A stretch of DNA of 64,000 nucleotides from Lunularia cruciata (taxonomy: Eukaryota > Streptophyta > Marchantiopsida > Lunulariales > Lunulariaceae): contig OX419758.1 in the NCBI GenBank assembly GCA_948567375.1, forward strand, positions 5,895,001-5,959,000, written 5' to 3'. Below are positions 11,001 through 23,981 of the stretch, in pieces; within the stretch, counting starts at the first letter, position 1; every line of letters starts with the position of its first letter. The position numbers were made by a program, and so were the translations under genes. Below the pieces are notes generated by a model, which was not told the DNA's origin, ran no database searches, and was given only the letters and a program-made list of their open reading frames with translations.

Positions 11001-13465
11001 ATGGAGGACAGAAACGGAGATCTAGAGCGGCCGCTGCTGGAAGAAGAGAAACAGCAGCACATAATTTGGGAAGGCTTTACGAAATATGTTTTGCTACACG
11101 AAATGATGGAGATAGTAGCTTATAGCGGATTGCTTACAGTTTTGGGCCTATTCCTTTTGGAGAGCCTCCATTTTACCGAAGAGAGTGCGACTGAGGCTTT
11201 GTACTTGTTTTTTATCGGGACGTGTTTGAGCTGCGTTGTCGGCTCTTTAGTGAGCGACGTATTTTTGGTAAGCTTATCAGGTTTAAAACTTGCTTGGAAA
11301 TTTTTATCGGGACGTGTTTGAGCTCGGTTGTGAGTGTTTAGGGCTTTATTTCATGTTCAAATGACTACAGTATCGTACACTTTTGAACTTGTGGATTACA
11401 GGAGTCTTTCGGTTGCAGATTGAGATGCTTAGAAGTTTGTACAGCGGATGATGATAAGTGAAACGTGCACGATGTGGGTACTTCAACGCAAAGTAGGATC
11501 TTCTTGGTGCCCTCGTGTTTTTGAGTGGTCTCATATATGTGGTTTTGTATTACTTGAGCTCTGAATGACGCCCTGGGTGCCCCCTAGTTTTTGTTTGAAA
11601 AGAAGTATAGTTTATACGTCTTTTGTATGCATTGTTACTTCACAGCTTAAATCCGGCCTCTCCAATGGGAAAACCTCCATCCCAGTTAACCCATTTTGGA
11701 ATTCATCCTCATCATTTCTTCTTCTGCAAGTTTCCTACTGATTGTGTATTGCCTATAGGGCCCGGCCTGCTTGTAAATCTATTTTCATGACTTAGTTAAG
11801 CACCTGTTTAGCAGTTTCCGGGCTCAAAAGGCACGTGAGCTGAGGGTTAGGCCCTATGGACCCTAAAACTTATACAATTCTGGAGAACTATAAATTTTTA
11901 TTTCGGTATTAGGACAATATATCAATGTTTAATATATCACTCGGTACTCCCGTGAACGGATACTCCTAACCAACTAGTCAAACTCGTCAAACTCGTCAGC
12001 AGCAAGTTTAACTCGGAGAACGGCATGGCTAGGACGAGTGCATCCCACCTAGTTCCGTAGCTGTGAGCCGAAGTTGTTAAAGAAAAGCCTACCGACCAAA
12101 ACTCTCTAGTAGGCTAGTCAAACTCGTCAGCAGCAAGTTTAACTCGGACAACGGCATGGCTAGGACGAGTGCATCCCATGTAGTTCCGTAGCTGTGAGCC
12201 GAAGTTGTTAAAGAAAAGCCTAAGACCAAAACAGAGCTGTTTAAGGCATGAATTTTTTGTCACCTAACACCTTGGATGTTTTTCTTTTTGGTTGTCTGAC
12301 AGGGGGTGTATCGATCTATATACCGTTCTTCTTTCTATGAGTTCCGTATACTTATCGTATCTGCCATACCAGACGCGGATTGGCAATCATCTGCAGTTCG
12401 TAAAAATCTCAACTTAGTAGCCCTCCTTTTGGTGGCTCTCGGTTTTGGAGGCATGAGGCCATGCTAATCGACGTTGGAGGCAACCAAGCCATCCGCTCAA
12501 GGAGGAAGATTGTCGGAGACGATCTATTTTATTCCTCAACCAGTGAAGCGGGAAGTGCCACTCGGCAATATTACTCAGTGTACTACACGGCCTTGGTTTG
12601 TGCGACATTGATTAGTTCTTTCATTTTCCCTTGGGTGAGGGTCCATGGCCAAGGAAGCTATTTGGCTGTATTTCTCATTTCCTCGTGTGCTATGCCCTCG
12701 GGAACAATCTTCTTCTGGTTAGGGAGGAAGCATTATCGTCATGATCCCATCGGGACAAAAGCAGAGCTCAAAAATGGCCATTCGCAGCAGGACGAAGGGT
12801 CGAGGGAGATCTCAGAAGAAGTTGCAGATATGCGTTCCAAAGCTGTTGAGGAGTCTATGGAGAAGTTTCCAGTTGTAGAGTCAATGACGGGGGAGGATTG
12901 GAAGATCTTGATATCTGCAATGGTTGTCATGAGTCCGACTATTTTCTTCTCGGCCCTCCACTTGCAGCCCAGTTCTACTTGGCTCTTCCAAGCCATGAAA
13001 ATGGATGGTCACGTGCCGTGGTCCGGAGGCTTTAACGTTCCACCAGATGAAATGGGGGTAAGGCTGCCACATATCTTCCTTATCCGCATAGTTCAGCTTT
13101 CGTTATACATTAGTTTTTTCAAGTGGTTGTACCTTTGTTTTCTGGTGTGTTGCAAATTCATACATTGAGGTGCTGAACTCCTAGTTTCCCCTCAACTTAC
13201 AAGAGTGAGCAAGGAAACTAGCGAAGAGGAAGTTTTAGAGGGAATCTCGGTTGGACAATAGGTCTTAATTCTGACGTCCTTTTCATGCCATTGCGTTGTG
13301 ACAGGTGCTGAAACCAATATTCCTGGTTTTCCTCATTTTATTTCTGTATCATCTAGTTTACCCCTTCATCGGAAAGCACATCACGACTATGACAAATATG
13401 AGGAAAGATGGTGGTTGCGCTCGTCATGCTTACCCTTTCATTTGTTATTTCCAGCTAAATAGGTA
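11001..13465 (+). pseudogene. POT/PTR peptide transporter (SLC15/NPF superfamily), 5' exons only, frameshifted
   Basis: Three exons fit. Exon 1 is 11001-11267 (89 codons, MEDRNGDLERPLLEEE... to GSLVSDVFL, donor GTAAGC). Exon 2 is 12303-13057 (acceptor TGACAG, donor GTAAGG). Exon 3 is 13305 to about 13420 (acceptor TGACAG). Joined, they give POT signatures: YSGLLTVLGLFL (TM1), LLLVALGFGGMRPC (TM4), FIFPWVRVHGQGS, STWLFQAMKMDG and PIFLVFLILFLYHLVYPFIG. The last two match the SLC15-type loop and helix after the large insertion better than plant NPF proteins. One base is missing after the Cys codon at 12462-12464, which creates TAA at 12465. The C-terminal helices are not found downstream. This would be a proton-coupled oligopeptide carrier. 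Here it looks broken, unless the missing base is a sequencing error and later exons lie elsewhere. Confidence 0.8.
11974..12225. repeat. tandem duplication inside intron 1
   Basis: Two adjacent near-identical copies of about 135 bases (starting CTAGTCAAACTCGTC at about 11974 and 12113), each with GACGAGTGCATCCCA and GAGCCGAAGTTGTTAAAG. They differ at only a few positions, so the duplication is recent. Confidence 0.92.
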
Positions 13466-14853
13466 GCAAAACACCTCCCGAGGAATAACAAACGCCATTG
13501 GGATGAGTTCATATGAGCCCTTCGTTGTAATTCTAAACCATAAGCTTTGTTTCGGTCAGCAGAAGGATCCTTAGACGAACATCTTAGATTTGAACTCTTT
13601 TCTAGTAGGTACAGAACGGATGGAAGTAACCTTGTGGCCTAGTTCCACTCTTTTACTGCATAATGTAGCTGAAACTTGCTGATTTGAGCTTAACATGTTT
13701 CTTGACATCGTATGATAACTGTATCAACCAAAGAGCAACTTCATTCGCGCAACTTCCCCCTGAAAGCCCAAGCTGTGGATGTTTCGGAAAAGCCAAGAAT
13801 TGTACCGACCTCCTCCCTCGGAATGCCCTCTTGCTCTTTCTTCAACTCAGAACCAGAAATATAACTGGTCTCTGGGAAAGGCAAAAGATGGATGACAGAA
13901 CCCATGTGCGTGTGTAGGAGCTCGAGCTGCAGAACGCTGAAGTCAAGCTCAATAGAGTGAACATATTATCTCCAGTTATGTCATATTTAAAATTTTACAA
14001 TTGACTAACTTCCCTCAAATTTCATCAGATGAACTCAATATCGAACATGTACTGACGACTCTAGATCGCGTAAATAGAAGAACGGAAGTGGGGATAGACG
14101 TGCTAGTACATGTGACCAGAGGGATGACTATCGGATACTGCCTCACCTATTAAACTGAAGATCTGAACAAGCATGTAACGGAAAAGGCAACCCGCATAGA
14201 TAACAAGAACGATGAGAAGACCCCTCAAAGCCGTACTAGGATAAAACCTAGGTGGTATGTAAGCATAATGATCCTGACAATGTAATTACCCATAGTATTT
14301 GACATGTGCTGATGTAGAACGGTTTAGAATCAAATTATAATATGGCTGATATCGAATATGGGAAGAGGAATGAAATCTGGACAGTGACACTAACGTTGGA
14401 ATTGATAGATTGAAACCTTTGCATATCACATCTCGCTTCCTCTGAGCTGGATATCTTGGGGAAATCAGGCAAAGTCACGAAGCGTTATGACTAAGCGAGC
14501 TTTGCTTAACTCTAGTTTTCGTCCTGATTTCATGTACGGTCTTTCACCGGTTATGAGGAAAAAGTCGATTGCCTAAGTCAGGAGTCAGATTGTGAAACTG
14601 AGATTGGGAACAGGAGAAGTGACAAATTGCTTTTTGAAATATCCGCTAACTTTATTTCCCGGTACTTACGTATGAAGTTTACGGGAAGAGTCCTATAACG
14701 TAAACACAGGCCAGAAGGAAAAACTAGAACTAAGTCCCTCTCTTGTTCATAGTATGGTTAGACAAAGCAAAGTGCAACACCCTTAAGAAATTTAGGAGGG
14801 GTATGAACTTTTATTTGATCACATCTACACGCTCAATAATATTTCTCATACCG
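13466..14853. other. intergenic, nothing recognised
   Basis: No domain, RNA gene or TE edge found. The 77-codon open frame at 13684 has no known motif. Searched by eye for later transporter exons (TM7-TM12 motifs) without success. Confidence 0.45.
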
Positions 14854-15010
14854 ATACTATTGGGACTAAACTCCATTTTACCTCTTAGGTCGTTTCCTTA
14901 TAGAATACTATTGGGACTTAACCCCATTTTACCTCTTAGGTCTTTTCCTTATAGAATACTATTGGGACTTAACCCCATTTTACCTCTTAGGTCTTCTTAG
15001 GTCTTTTCCT
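14854..15010. repeat. three-copy 51-bp minisatellite
   Basis: Units start ATACTATTGGGACT at 14854, 14905 and 14956, each with CCATTTTACCTCTTAGGTC. The third unit ends with a short extra TTCTTAGGTC duplication. Confidence 0.95.
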
Positions 15011-17590
15011 TGTATATTGATGGGTCTTCCCATCATTCTTGTTATCCTTCGCGGTCGCGTTTTGTCATAATATTGCACCGCCATGGTTCGCGATTTGCTT
15101 CTGAGATCTAAGCTTGTGCTCCGGTGTAAGAGATCTCGGGACCATTTGAATGCGATCAAATAAAAATTGGCGAAAGTTTAAACTCCTCCCGAACTACTTA
15201 AGGGGGTTGCAGTTTTTCTTTGTCAACCTACAGCATGAACGAGTGAATAAGAAATTTACTAAGAGATGGCATTTCAACATATCGAAGAAGATTACCATGT
15301 TTTTCTTGGATCTACGCTTTTGGGGCCTGGTGGAATCCTTACCACATGTACGACTAGCATAAGACATGAAAGCTACAGACCATGACAGTGCAAGGTCTAG
15401 TACAACTCTAAAAGGGAATGCATGTACTAGATGCAACCTTGCTCTAACCACGTGCACCAATGTTATCGTGCTAGGTTCTCGGTGCATATGATCTATGATC
15501 TCTCTTTACCGAAGTCTTTCGCTTAGTTTGCAGATATGTAGTTAACCACACTGCTGAGTTGATAAGTTTACTCCATCGCAACCGAGATTCACTTGACCAC
15601 CCGTGTAGATTTCTTGACGACCTACGATTAATTGACGCAAGTGACGTCAGCTTAGGGGTAAGTGAACTGTGCTTTTACCAGGTATTTACTGTAATGAAGA
15701 GAAGAAAAATCAATCTAATATTGAAATTTATTGTAATAAATATAACTAATGTACAATTTTCAATTATTTCAAAGATAGTATTTATTGAAGATAAAATTTC
15801 ATTGAAGAAAATCGTCACAAAATTCCAAATCCTAATAGGGCCTTAGGTATATATATATAATAAGTTCAAGTTAATACCTAGTGATCGTGATGTGAAGATT
15901 GATGGTTTGATGGGAGAGCAAAGAGAAGTATTTAAATTCAGCACTAATGTGTAATTGTTACTACGTAAATGTTTAGGTTGCAGGCTAGTGTTCAGTTTAT
16001 CATATTGCAGTTCAGACTCACAATATTTCTGCTGTAATTGGAATGAATTGACGGGCTTATCTCTAACATGAGTGAATAAATCAAAACTTGAGACATAGAT
16101 TTTGTTGGTGTACAGTCCGTATACAATTGTTCATTTATCTAAATGTTCAATTGTTCATAGAGGCTAATTGGGTCTCGTTTATATACCGTGATTCATAGTT
16201 CTTAGCTTTTATGGCAAGAGTCATTTAAGATATTATTCCATCTTAACACTAAGTCTAGAGCTAAGCTTAGTGAAAGGTCTAGAGATAAGATTACCCTTTG
16301 CACCCTCAATAGTAGCAAATATATATTGCTAACTCTAAAAGTCATTCATATCTTTGAGTTAGCTTCCAAAGTTGCCAAACTTCAAGTTTCAAGCCAACCT
16401 CTACATTTACTTTTATACCTTGATATAAACGTTTGAACTACATGAAACCTCCTCTTCTTTTTGTCTTCCAAAATTATATGTCAACAATAACCCAAATTAT
16501 AGTGTTTTCTATTTCTAGATTTGAGTTAAAAATCAGGTAATTTCTATTTCAAATATTTTTTAAAAATAAAATAATTTTAATTAGATGAAAACTATAATAT
16601 TATATATTAATGTTTAATTATTTAAAAAAATTTCATTAATTTTATTTTGTCCTCAAAAAATTCACTTTTATAGCATTTAATTCCTGATTCATCCATAATT
16701 TTCTAAAATTATATTCTAATTTAAGATAAGATAGATCTGATAATTTCTCTCTAGATTTGGGTTGCTTCGAGATGAGTAAGTACTCAGAATTAAACTTATG
16801 TTCCACTCAATATTCTTTGTTAAATTACAGTTTCGGTTACCTAATAATCTAATTCTAAGATATAAATATGATAGTTCATACAAAATAAATTATTTAATTA
16901 TGAATTTAGATTATTCTAGTTATGGTTGTAAATAATTAGTCACTGTAAAAGTCACCTCATTTTTCTTTATAGATAAAATATACTTAGCCTTATAATAGCC
17001 TTTCTTAATTGTTTTTAGAAAACATGGCATGAGTTAAATGAAATCTTTTATTTTACAATTACTGTAAGTTTTTTAGAAATTTAACTAATGTTTAATGATA
17101 TTTATAATTTTTAATATTTAATGTTCAAAACTATATATTCGACATTAGAATTCAAATGCAGAGGGCTAGAAGTCAAAAACTATACTGTAATAACATGCCA
17201 GAAGTCATAAATTGAAAGATAACTGTCTTGTCTCTAGCCATCTGAACGCCTTCTCCCGGCAGATCCGAGGAACGCGAGACCCGATAAGCACGTAGTGCTC
17301 GACCTTAAACTTAGGTAATCAATTTAGAATGTGCAGAAGCATCGTTAATCATTAGTTTAGAAGAGTTGACGATTATAGTCCTTATGAACAGTAGAGCAGT
17401 AACTGGGACTACTGTGAATTGAAAGTTTCTTTTAGGTTTACTCACCGATGAATAGAAGACGATTGACTCACATTTGGTCGAACATACAAAAGTTAATATA
17501 GGATCATGTGAGGTACTTGTAGTAAACACCAGCCAAACTCATCTTCATAATGACGACGTTGATTGCTGTTACTTTGTTGGTTTAGCATAG
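15011..17590. other. intergenic, partly very AT-rich
   Basis: About 16490-17160 is strongly AT-rich with many AATATT/TTTAAT runs, resembling matrix-attachment-type DNA or an old decayed insertion. No reading frame of note crosses it. A short TA run lies at 15850-15860. No tRNA or other RNA gene seen. Confidence 0.5.
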
Positions 17591-17699
17591 CATATGAAAA
17601 GCTCTGTCACAAAAGTCATCCGAAGAGACTTCTTGATCAAATCTACCTCTGCGTTCTTAATAAACTCCTATCCTTATGTGCTTCTTCTAACACTAATTG

Positions 17700-20160
17700 T
17701 TCTAAGCGGTAGAATTCTACCAAAGTCCTCAGGATGCAAAACCAATTCGAGCAAATTTGACTTGAATCCCCATCAGATCACTCCTCAAACAGTTCACTCT
17801 ATCTCTCCCTTCGTATCCGTCAATGAATTGAGATGGTTTGGTCTCCTCGTTCGATTGCTCCTCAGCTTCTATGATCTTTCTCTTGATTGCAATCTGCATC
17901 TTCGATTTGTAGAATACATTCTTGTCATGGTGCATCATCATGATACCACTCCCTGCTATAGACTCTTTGAATTCCGCTCTTTCCATGAAGAGTACACATC
18001 TTGCAATTGCGCGCAGCTCTGCTCCATATGAGTCAGCTATAAGAATCATTTCCTCTATTCAGGTGTGGTGGAATCCATTCTCCGCCCTGTCTTCAAACCG
18101 GCATTTTAGCTACTGCTCCTGACTAGAATGAATGCTGTCATTAGTGCGTTCCTTCGTTTGACATGAATTCAATCTGCAGCTGTTGCCCCACGTGCCAAAC
18201 TTAGCTCTCCCAGTGGACTTAGTAGTATGTAGGACTGCGGTTCTCCGGCCGACAATCTTCGTGGCAAAAATGTTTCTGTCCATCCCGGTGTATCTCATTT
18301 GCAGATGCTCGGTGATCACTGCCAATGCTCTTGGATCTTTGTTTCTGCATCGGAGCATTCCTTCCCTCAAGTTGATCTCCTCGTTGAGCTCACAGCGCCA
18401 TCTCATCCAAATACTCCATACCACTTGAGCAGAATAGGACATTCTCTTTCTTTTATCAATCAGAGTCTTACGACAGTCCCGCCTGCTTAAATTCTTTCCA
18501 AACTTTAAAATTTCGGTTAAGACTTTCTGCCCTACTACACATCAGCTATCACTCTCGGCCAGCTATCGGAGGTGAAGAGAGCTTAACCCGCGAATGGCAA
18601 GGAGAATTCCATCTACAGCTCCTTAGAGCAAGCCCCACTGCCTACAGTTGCTGGTAGTTTACCTTCTCGGCTCTGCCGCTCAACATGTCATTCTGTACAG
18701 CACACTGTTAGAGGGCATCTCTTCTAGGTGAAATTGGATGAACAACGCACCCTCCTTCATGAATCTATTGATGAACCATTATCCAGATTCGAGAATTGAT
18801 CTGATAGCAATCTGTTTCTCACCTGCTCTAAGCCGTTATGTACACAATAATTCTTCGCTCAATCTATTCTATTCTAAGATCTACATGATGTCTAGAGGAC
18901 AATTTGCTGCAAAATATCAGTAGTACTCGAGCTTCTCCATTTTCTCGACCACCCCTGAAAAGTATACGACAAGCGCATGTCCTAGCGAAGCTATGAAGAA
19001 ACTAACCCACAACGTTACTCCTCCATTTTTCTTCCATGGACTGATATTGGCGAGGGCCAGCATCTTTTGTACCTCAGTTGGCGGTACCCGGATTTCATCA
19101 CTAGAAGACTGCCTGCAGACATCATCATCATCAACATCGACTTTGTGCTGCAGCAGCGATTGAGCTGTTACTATTGTCATTCTATGCATATCCCTCTCTT
19201 CGTCCGCACTGTCACTGTCAGTGAATGGCAAACACCTCCACATCTTGAATGAACGACTTCGCTGCTTACCCATTGGATAGATTTGTACTTCAAAACAACC
19301 GGGAGTTACCAAAGTGTAAGACTTTGATATTTCACCTTCAAACAGAAATAAGCGGAAGCAGGTCCAGTACCTTAGGAATCTTTAACCTGAAAGAACCAGT
19401 GAGAAAAAAAATCAGTCGATTGAAATCAATAGGAGAACTTCCTCGAGGAAATCTTGAACAACCAAAGTAGGTATCGCAAAAATGGTTTCCCTTGGAAATA
19501 GACGCAAATTTACGTTCCAACTGGAGCATTTACAGATCAAGTACCCCAAGCACCTGATAGCTTGGCTTTGTAGCATAATCGATTGGTCTGATGAATCAAA
19601 TCCTCATGGAAGCTTAAGATCGACAGAATGATGCTCGCTGAGTAGTGAGGAAGCGGTTTAATCTGATGGATAATATGGATAAGAGGTATGCTTCCAAAAC
19701 CCGAGCCTCTCTGTTTATATATGTTGTGAACAACTGCATGTTGAAGTGAACTCTTCAGAGAGGCTCAAAGCTCAAAGATCTGCTGACGCCCCGTTTGCGT
19801 GCCGGCATGGTTCGGATCAAGAGATGGAATTCTTGCAAGGGAGTCACGGCCATGTTAGCTAGGCAAAAGGACAAACACAATCTACGCGAGGCTCCTCCGG
19901 CAGGATGGTAGGAGCTTTGCTAACGCTCTATTCGACACCTGTTGCAAGCAGTTGCTAACCGAGATGCTAATAGTTGCTTCAGCCAAAAATGTCCTTGAGT
20001 CTGAACGGTGGAACCACAAGTTCTGCCAGCAGTGTGCAGTCTTCCCTCTTTCTTCATCCAGACTCTGAAGTTGAGTTACCGTAATTCTTACTGCACCAGT
20101 GCCTGAATTGGTAGTAAAAATGTTGTGTGTGCACGAGATGTTGCGTGATGCATTGCACAT
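17700..20160 (-). other. cluster of unexplained minus-strand open frames
   Basis: Four minus-strand frames follow each other: 19882-20160 (92 codons, contains GAVRITVTQLQSLDEERG), 18917-19312 (131 codons, acidic DSDSADEERD and DVDDDDVC, then a possible membrane segment VTLWVSFFIASLGHALVVYF), 18110-18442 (110 codons, Arg-rich) and 17729-18049 (106 codons). Their spacing could fit exons of a host gene read right to left, but I find no splice set that joins them convincingly and recognise no family. Plus-strand frames in the same interval look like shadows. Confidence 0.25.
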
Positions 20161-20616
20161 GCACTGAAAATTCTGGCATCTTTTGAGTGGTAAGCATGAG
20201 ACTAGCTTCTAGATAACCTTTTCACTAGTATTAACCTCCACTTAAGGTTTAGTGCCTCCAAAAAAATAAGAATAAAATCTTGAACGAAACGGGAAAGCAA
20301 TACAAGGCACAACGAAGTGCAAGGAGGGAAGAGCACGAGGCCCACCAGTCCCCAACCAACCAAGAAAGAAACTCAACAAGGCACAAAGGTGCCCAAGGCA
20401 AATAGGCTGCCAAAACAATCTCCCAAGGAAAAAAGGAGATGGAAGCCAAGCTCAGTCTACTTTTGTACTATGTGGTAGAGGTCATCCAAAGGTATGCCTG
20501 GTGAGTGAGGGTGGAGGAGCCTAGCCGTGCTGGGTGTTCCTACTGCAGCTGCCTGTCTGGGAAGACCCAAGGCCCGAGCGCATTATAAGGTGACAGATAC
20601 ACACTATAGAAGGAAG

Positions 20617-20630
20617 GGGGGGGGGGGGGG
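20617..20630 (+). repeat. homopolymer G run
   Basis: About 14 consecutive G, following AAGGAAG. Likely length-variable and a possible sequencing weak point. Confidence 0.9.
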
Positions 20631-20673
20631 ACACAACCACTGCCACTCTCTTACTCTCTTCTACAAGGAACCT

Positions 20674-20709
20674 CACTTTGATGGTCTCCTTGAGGAGACC
20701 ATCAAAGTG
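20674..20709. repeat. perfect inverted duplication, 17-bp arms, 2-nt spacer
   Basis: Left arm CACTTTGATGGTCTCCT and its exact inverse complement separated by TG, within the LINE relic. Same style as the palindromes at 4694, 28478 and 41318. Confidence 0.95.
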
Positions 20710-23040
20710 CAAAAAGTTCTCAATAGCCAAGGGGACAAAGGTGTCCGAAGATAGGCAGGGTGCATAGTGATCCTCCTTGCCTCTAGAAGCAATGGTCGTT
20801 GCTGCCCCTACTTATGCACTTTCCCATACTAGTGACTCTGCTAGTGGGGGTTCACAACCACCACATCATGTAAGGTGCAACAACCATCCATGAAAGTAAC
20901 AATATCTGCTCACGAGTGATGGATAGGTGATCTTGGTAGGTACAACTATCACACAATTTGAACTTGGGCCAATGTAGCACTTAAGATTTGAGCCATTGTA
21001 TCACAAACTACATCATGGACTGTAGTGGGCTCTCCTCCCACTACACAACATAAAAGTATATCCCTTGTAAGTTATATGAGGCTCCACATGCACACTAATC
21101 CGGAAGCCCTATGATAGCTGGATGTGGGAGACCCAACCTCAATTAGAGTGCTATGGTAAACCAAAAGTCATCAATCAAGGGAGAAGCCTGGAGCCAAGCT
21201 CTAGAGCATTTTCCACCACAAGATAGAATCCTAGCTCTGTGGAAGAAGGTGCATCAATGAGGATGATAGTCGGTGTGTGAGTGTGCATACACTCACTAAG
21301 ATCCACCTGGAGCTTCCTGGAGTCTAGCGAGACAAAGTCAACAAACTTGGGGTGTGATATGCATGGTGGGTCTAGCAATAAGTTGTGAGGCAAACAAAGA
21401 AAGGTCTGGAAGGTGTAAGTGCCTGAATCTATTGTTGTGATAGGTCCCAATAGGAAAGGAAGACCCTCATGTAACAACTTGTCTACTAAATGAGGGACCA
21501 CAAGAGCCCATGCTCCAAGAAATGCTATTGCTGTTGTGGCCTCCTGCCTTGTAAGGCTGTATCCACCCATGACTACAGGCAAAAAATTACATGCTAAATA
21601 TGAGTTTCTAGGGAGGTAACACCTAGTAAGAATGGAATATGCCACTTGGCTATTCCCCAACCAGGGGAGGAGGTGAGCATGGGCTATGGCCGGCACTAAG
21701 ATGTTGGATACAAATGAACTTCAAAAACCCTCATGTCCCGAAAGGGAGCCCCAAACTCTCAACACACATATGGGGATCTAGAATCTTGGTGGGAAGTGAA
21801 AGGGAGAGAGGGTCTTGCGTGAGCTCTAGATGTTTCATTTATGAGTCTGGACTCATAAACCCAAGGCCTCTAAGCTGTGTGACAAAGCAGACACTGCACT
21901 AAAAACATCCTTCAAAGGACCACTATCTTAGTGTTGTCCAAAATTGAAGGAAAAAGACAAGATGGGAAAGCTATTGACACATGTTGTAAAGTAGTGTAGT
22001 GTGTTATGGCAAAGAGAGGCCCTCCCAAGGGATCTCCTTGTTGTGTACCCTCCACTAATGTCAATTGTGAGAACTCTCCTATAACAATATGATGATTGTA
22101 CAATAGAGGTGTCTAGAAAGCATGAACAAATGTGATCAAGGAGGGGATCTGGTCACCAATTGAGCAATGAGCACAAAACAATGATGGATGAGAGATAGTG
22201 TTAAAGGAATTGGATACATCAACTTGGACCACGACCCATTTTGGATGAATATCCAAGGATGCTTGAATGCTTAAAATCACCATCTCACAACCCCTGGAGT
22301 AGCCACGACCAACTGATGGAGAGACAAGAAGGAAGAAAAAGACTATTGTAGCTATAAGACTGGACGAGATACCAAATGCAAAGAAAATCCAGAATTGCAA
22401 TGAGGTGCACCTGTGAGATCTACTTTGCAATAGTGAGGAGACTAGAGGCTCCAAACAAACGAGCTCCAAGGGGCACATGACTGGAATCAATGTGCTGACA
22501 AAAAGCAAAGAGAAGAGGAAAACCCAAATTTGGAGCATCTCAGGAGAGGTGATCCTATAAGTGCTCCAACACTAGCCTTGATAGCCCACTTGCATAGAAA
22601 CATGGAGAGTGAATTAGAGCATAGGCAAAGTAATACTCTGTAAGTTGTAACTCCTCATTTGGTTGAAAATCATGAAGGAATGAAGGAAGGTCCTCAACAG
22701 CCAGCAGATGTAGGGTTTGTAGTTCAGATATAATGTCAAGGGAGAATAGCGCTTGCTTAGAGGGTGAAATTGCATGGATTGCATGCCTAAACTCCCCTAC
22801 CTGGCCTAACCTCACTACACTATGGAGATGATGATTCTTTGGAAGTAGGGTTTGGAGCTGTGGAGACTTTACAAGCCGCTTGGCTGTTGCTTGGACCCTA
22901 ATGGTGTACTCGTCCTAGAGGGTGGCCCAATCTCCACACAAGAACCAAATCCGAAAGGCAATCCCTCAATGTCCAAAAGCTCCACTATGGGCCGGGGTGA
23001 GGGACACATTACCCACCTTGTGCATCCACATTTTGGGTAG

Positions 23041-23905
23041 TATGCAGACGGGGATTGAGGGATTTCCCTGTAACCTTGTAGTCATCAAGCAGTTATCAAG
23101 AAGTTTAATGCCTGTTCGCACGCAGATAAGACTTTTGTCTGGAATGTTACTTTGTCCTTACCTGATTGTAAACGAACTGTTGACAAGTAAGAAAATGCCA
23201 CCTTTAAATTGCAGAATGTACCAACTCTGTCCTTGGTGCCGGCTCTCCACATTTGTAGGCTTTTGCATAACGCAGAAGGACATTTCTGGCAGGATTACAG
23301 AGGGCCAAAAGTGTAGAAAGTTGATAGGTTCCTATGGACTCCTTGGCTGCATGTTAGCCTGCTTTTGAAGAAGCAAGCCAAGGTGTGATCAAAGGTGACT
23401 ATCTAAAAATATACTACACGAGTTTCAACACTGCAGGAATTCCTCAATGTTCGTGTTGACAGCAAGCAAATAAAGGAGCGTTGATACTATTCAGCAAATT
23501 CGCCTGATAGACGAGGGAAAATAAAGAAGAAACAGGAGGATAAAATCATCTCCAATGGCAATCGTGTGCCTTCCCGCTCATACGCGTTCTGCTAGCTTTT
23601 CTATCTAGTAATTCAACTCCCTGAAAGTAAAACAATACTGAAGATCGCTGGTTTTACTAGCGTCACGAACAAGCGTGAGACGGGGATAATGAAGTTCGAA
23701 ATGTTCAAAGCGTGCACCTTGATATTCGGCTCCTTCATGTGGTGCATCTCACTAGAGGAAACTTCGGATATGCGTCTTCGGGTACTGTTTCTTCTAGCTT
23801 CGGATACAGTACACGCACTCTTTGATAGGCGCGTAACCTGCCATGACCCTCAAGCAGACTTGGCTAAGAATCACATTCGAATCCGTTAAACGAGAAGTGT
23901 CAGTC

Positions 23906-23908
<3 letters not shown>
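23041..23908. other. unassigned stretch upstream of the LINE relic
   Basis: Contains a 148-codon plus-strand frame (22922-23368) that overlaps the antisense of the LINE relic and is most likely a shadow. The rest shows no domain or repeat edge. Confidence 0.35.

Positions 23909-23979
<71 letters not shown>
23909..23979. repeat. (TA)n microsatellite
   Basis: About 35 uninterrupted AT dinucleotides. Confidence 0.99.

Positions 23980-23981
<2 letters not shown>

Larger units (their letters stand above)
20250..23040 (-). mobile_element. LINE-like (non-LTR) retrotransposon relic
   Basis: Consecutive minus-strand frames make up a broken ORF2-like protein. 22555-22815 (upstream part) is followed by 22113-22538 with VVVQVDVSNSFNTIS (RT block with the first Asp). 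Next come 21912-22103 with VEGTQQGDPLGGPLFAI (the QGDPL block typical of non-LTR RTs) and 21175-21696 with GGYSLTRQEATTAIAFLGAW, the GG-x-G-L...A-A-x-LG-W tail seen after such RTs. Frame breaks separate every block. The catalytic DD box is not preserved in a readable frame. No poly(A) tail or target duplication could be fixed, so the ends are approximate. Confidence 0.75.

Noticed and set aside
16490..17160. Organelle DNA insert suggested by the AT-rich composition
   Set aside because: No chloroplast or mitochondrial gene, tRNA or rRNA word found in it.
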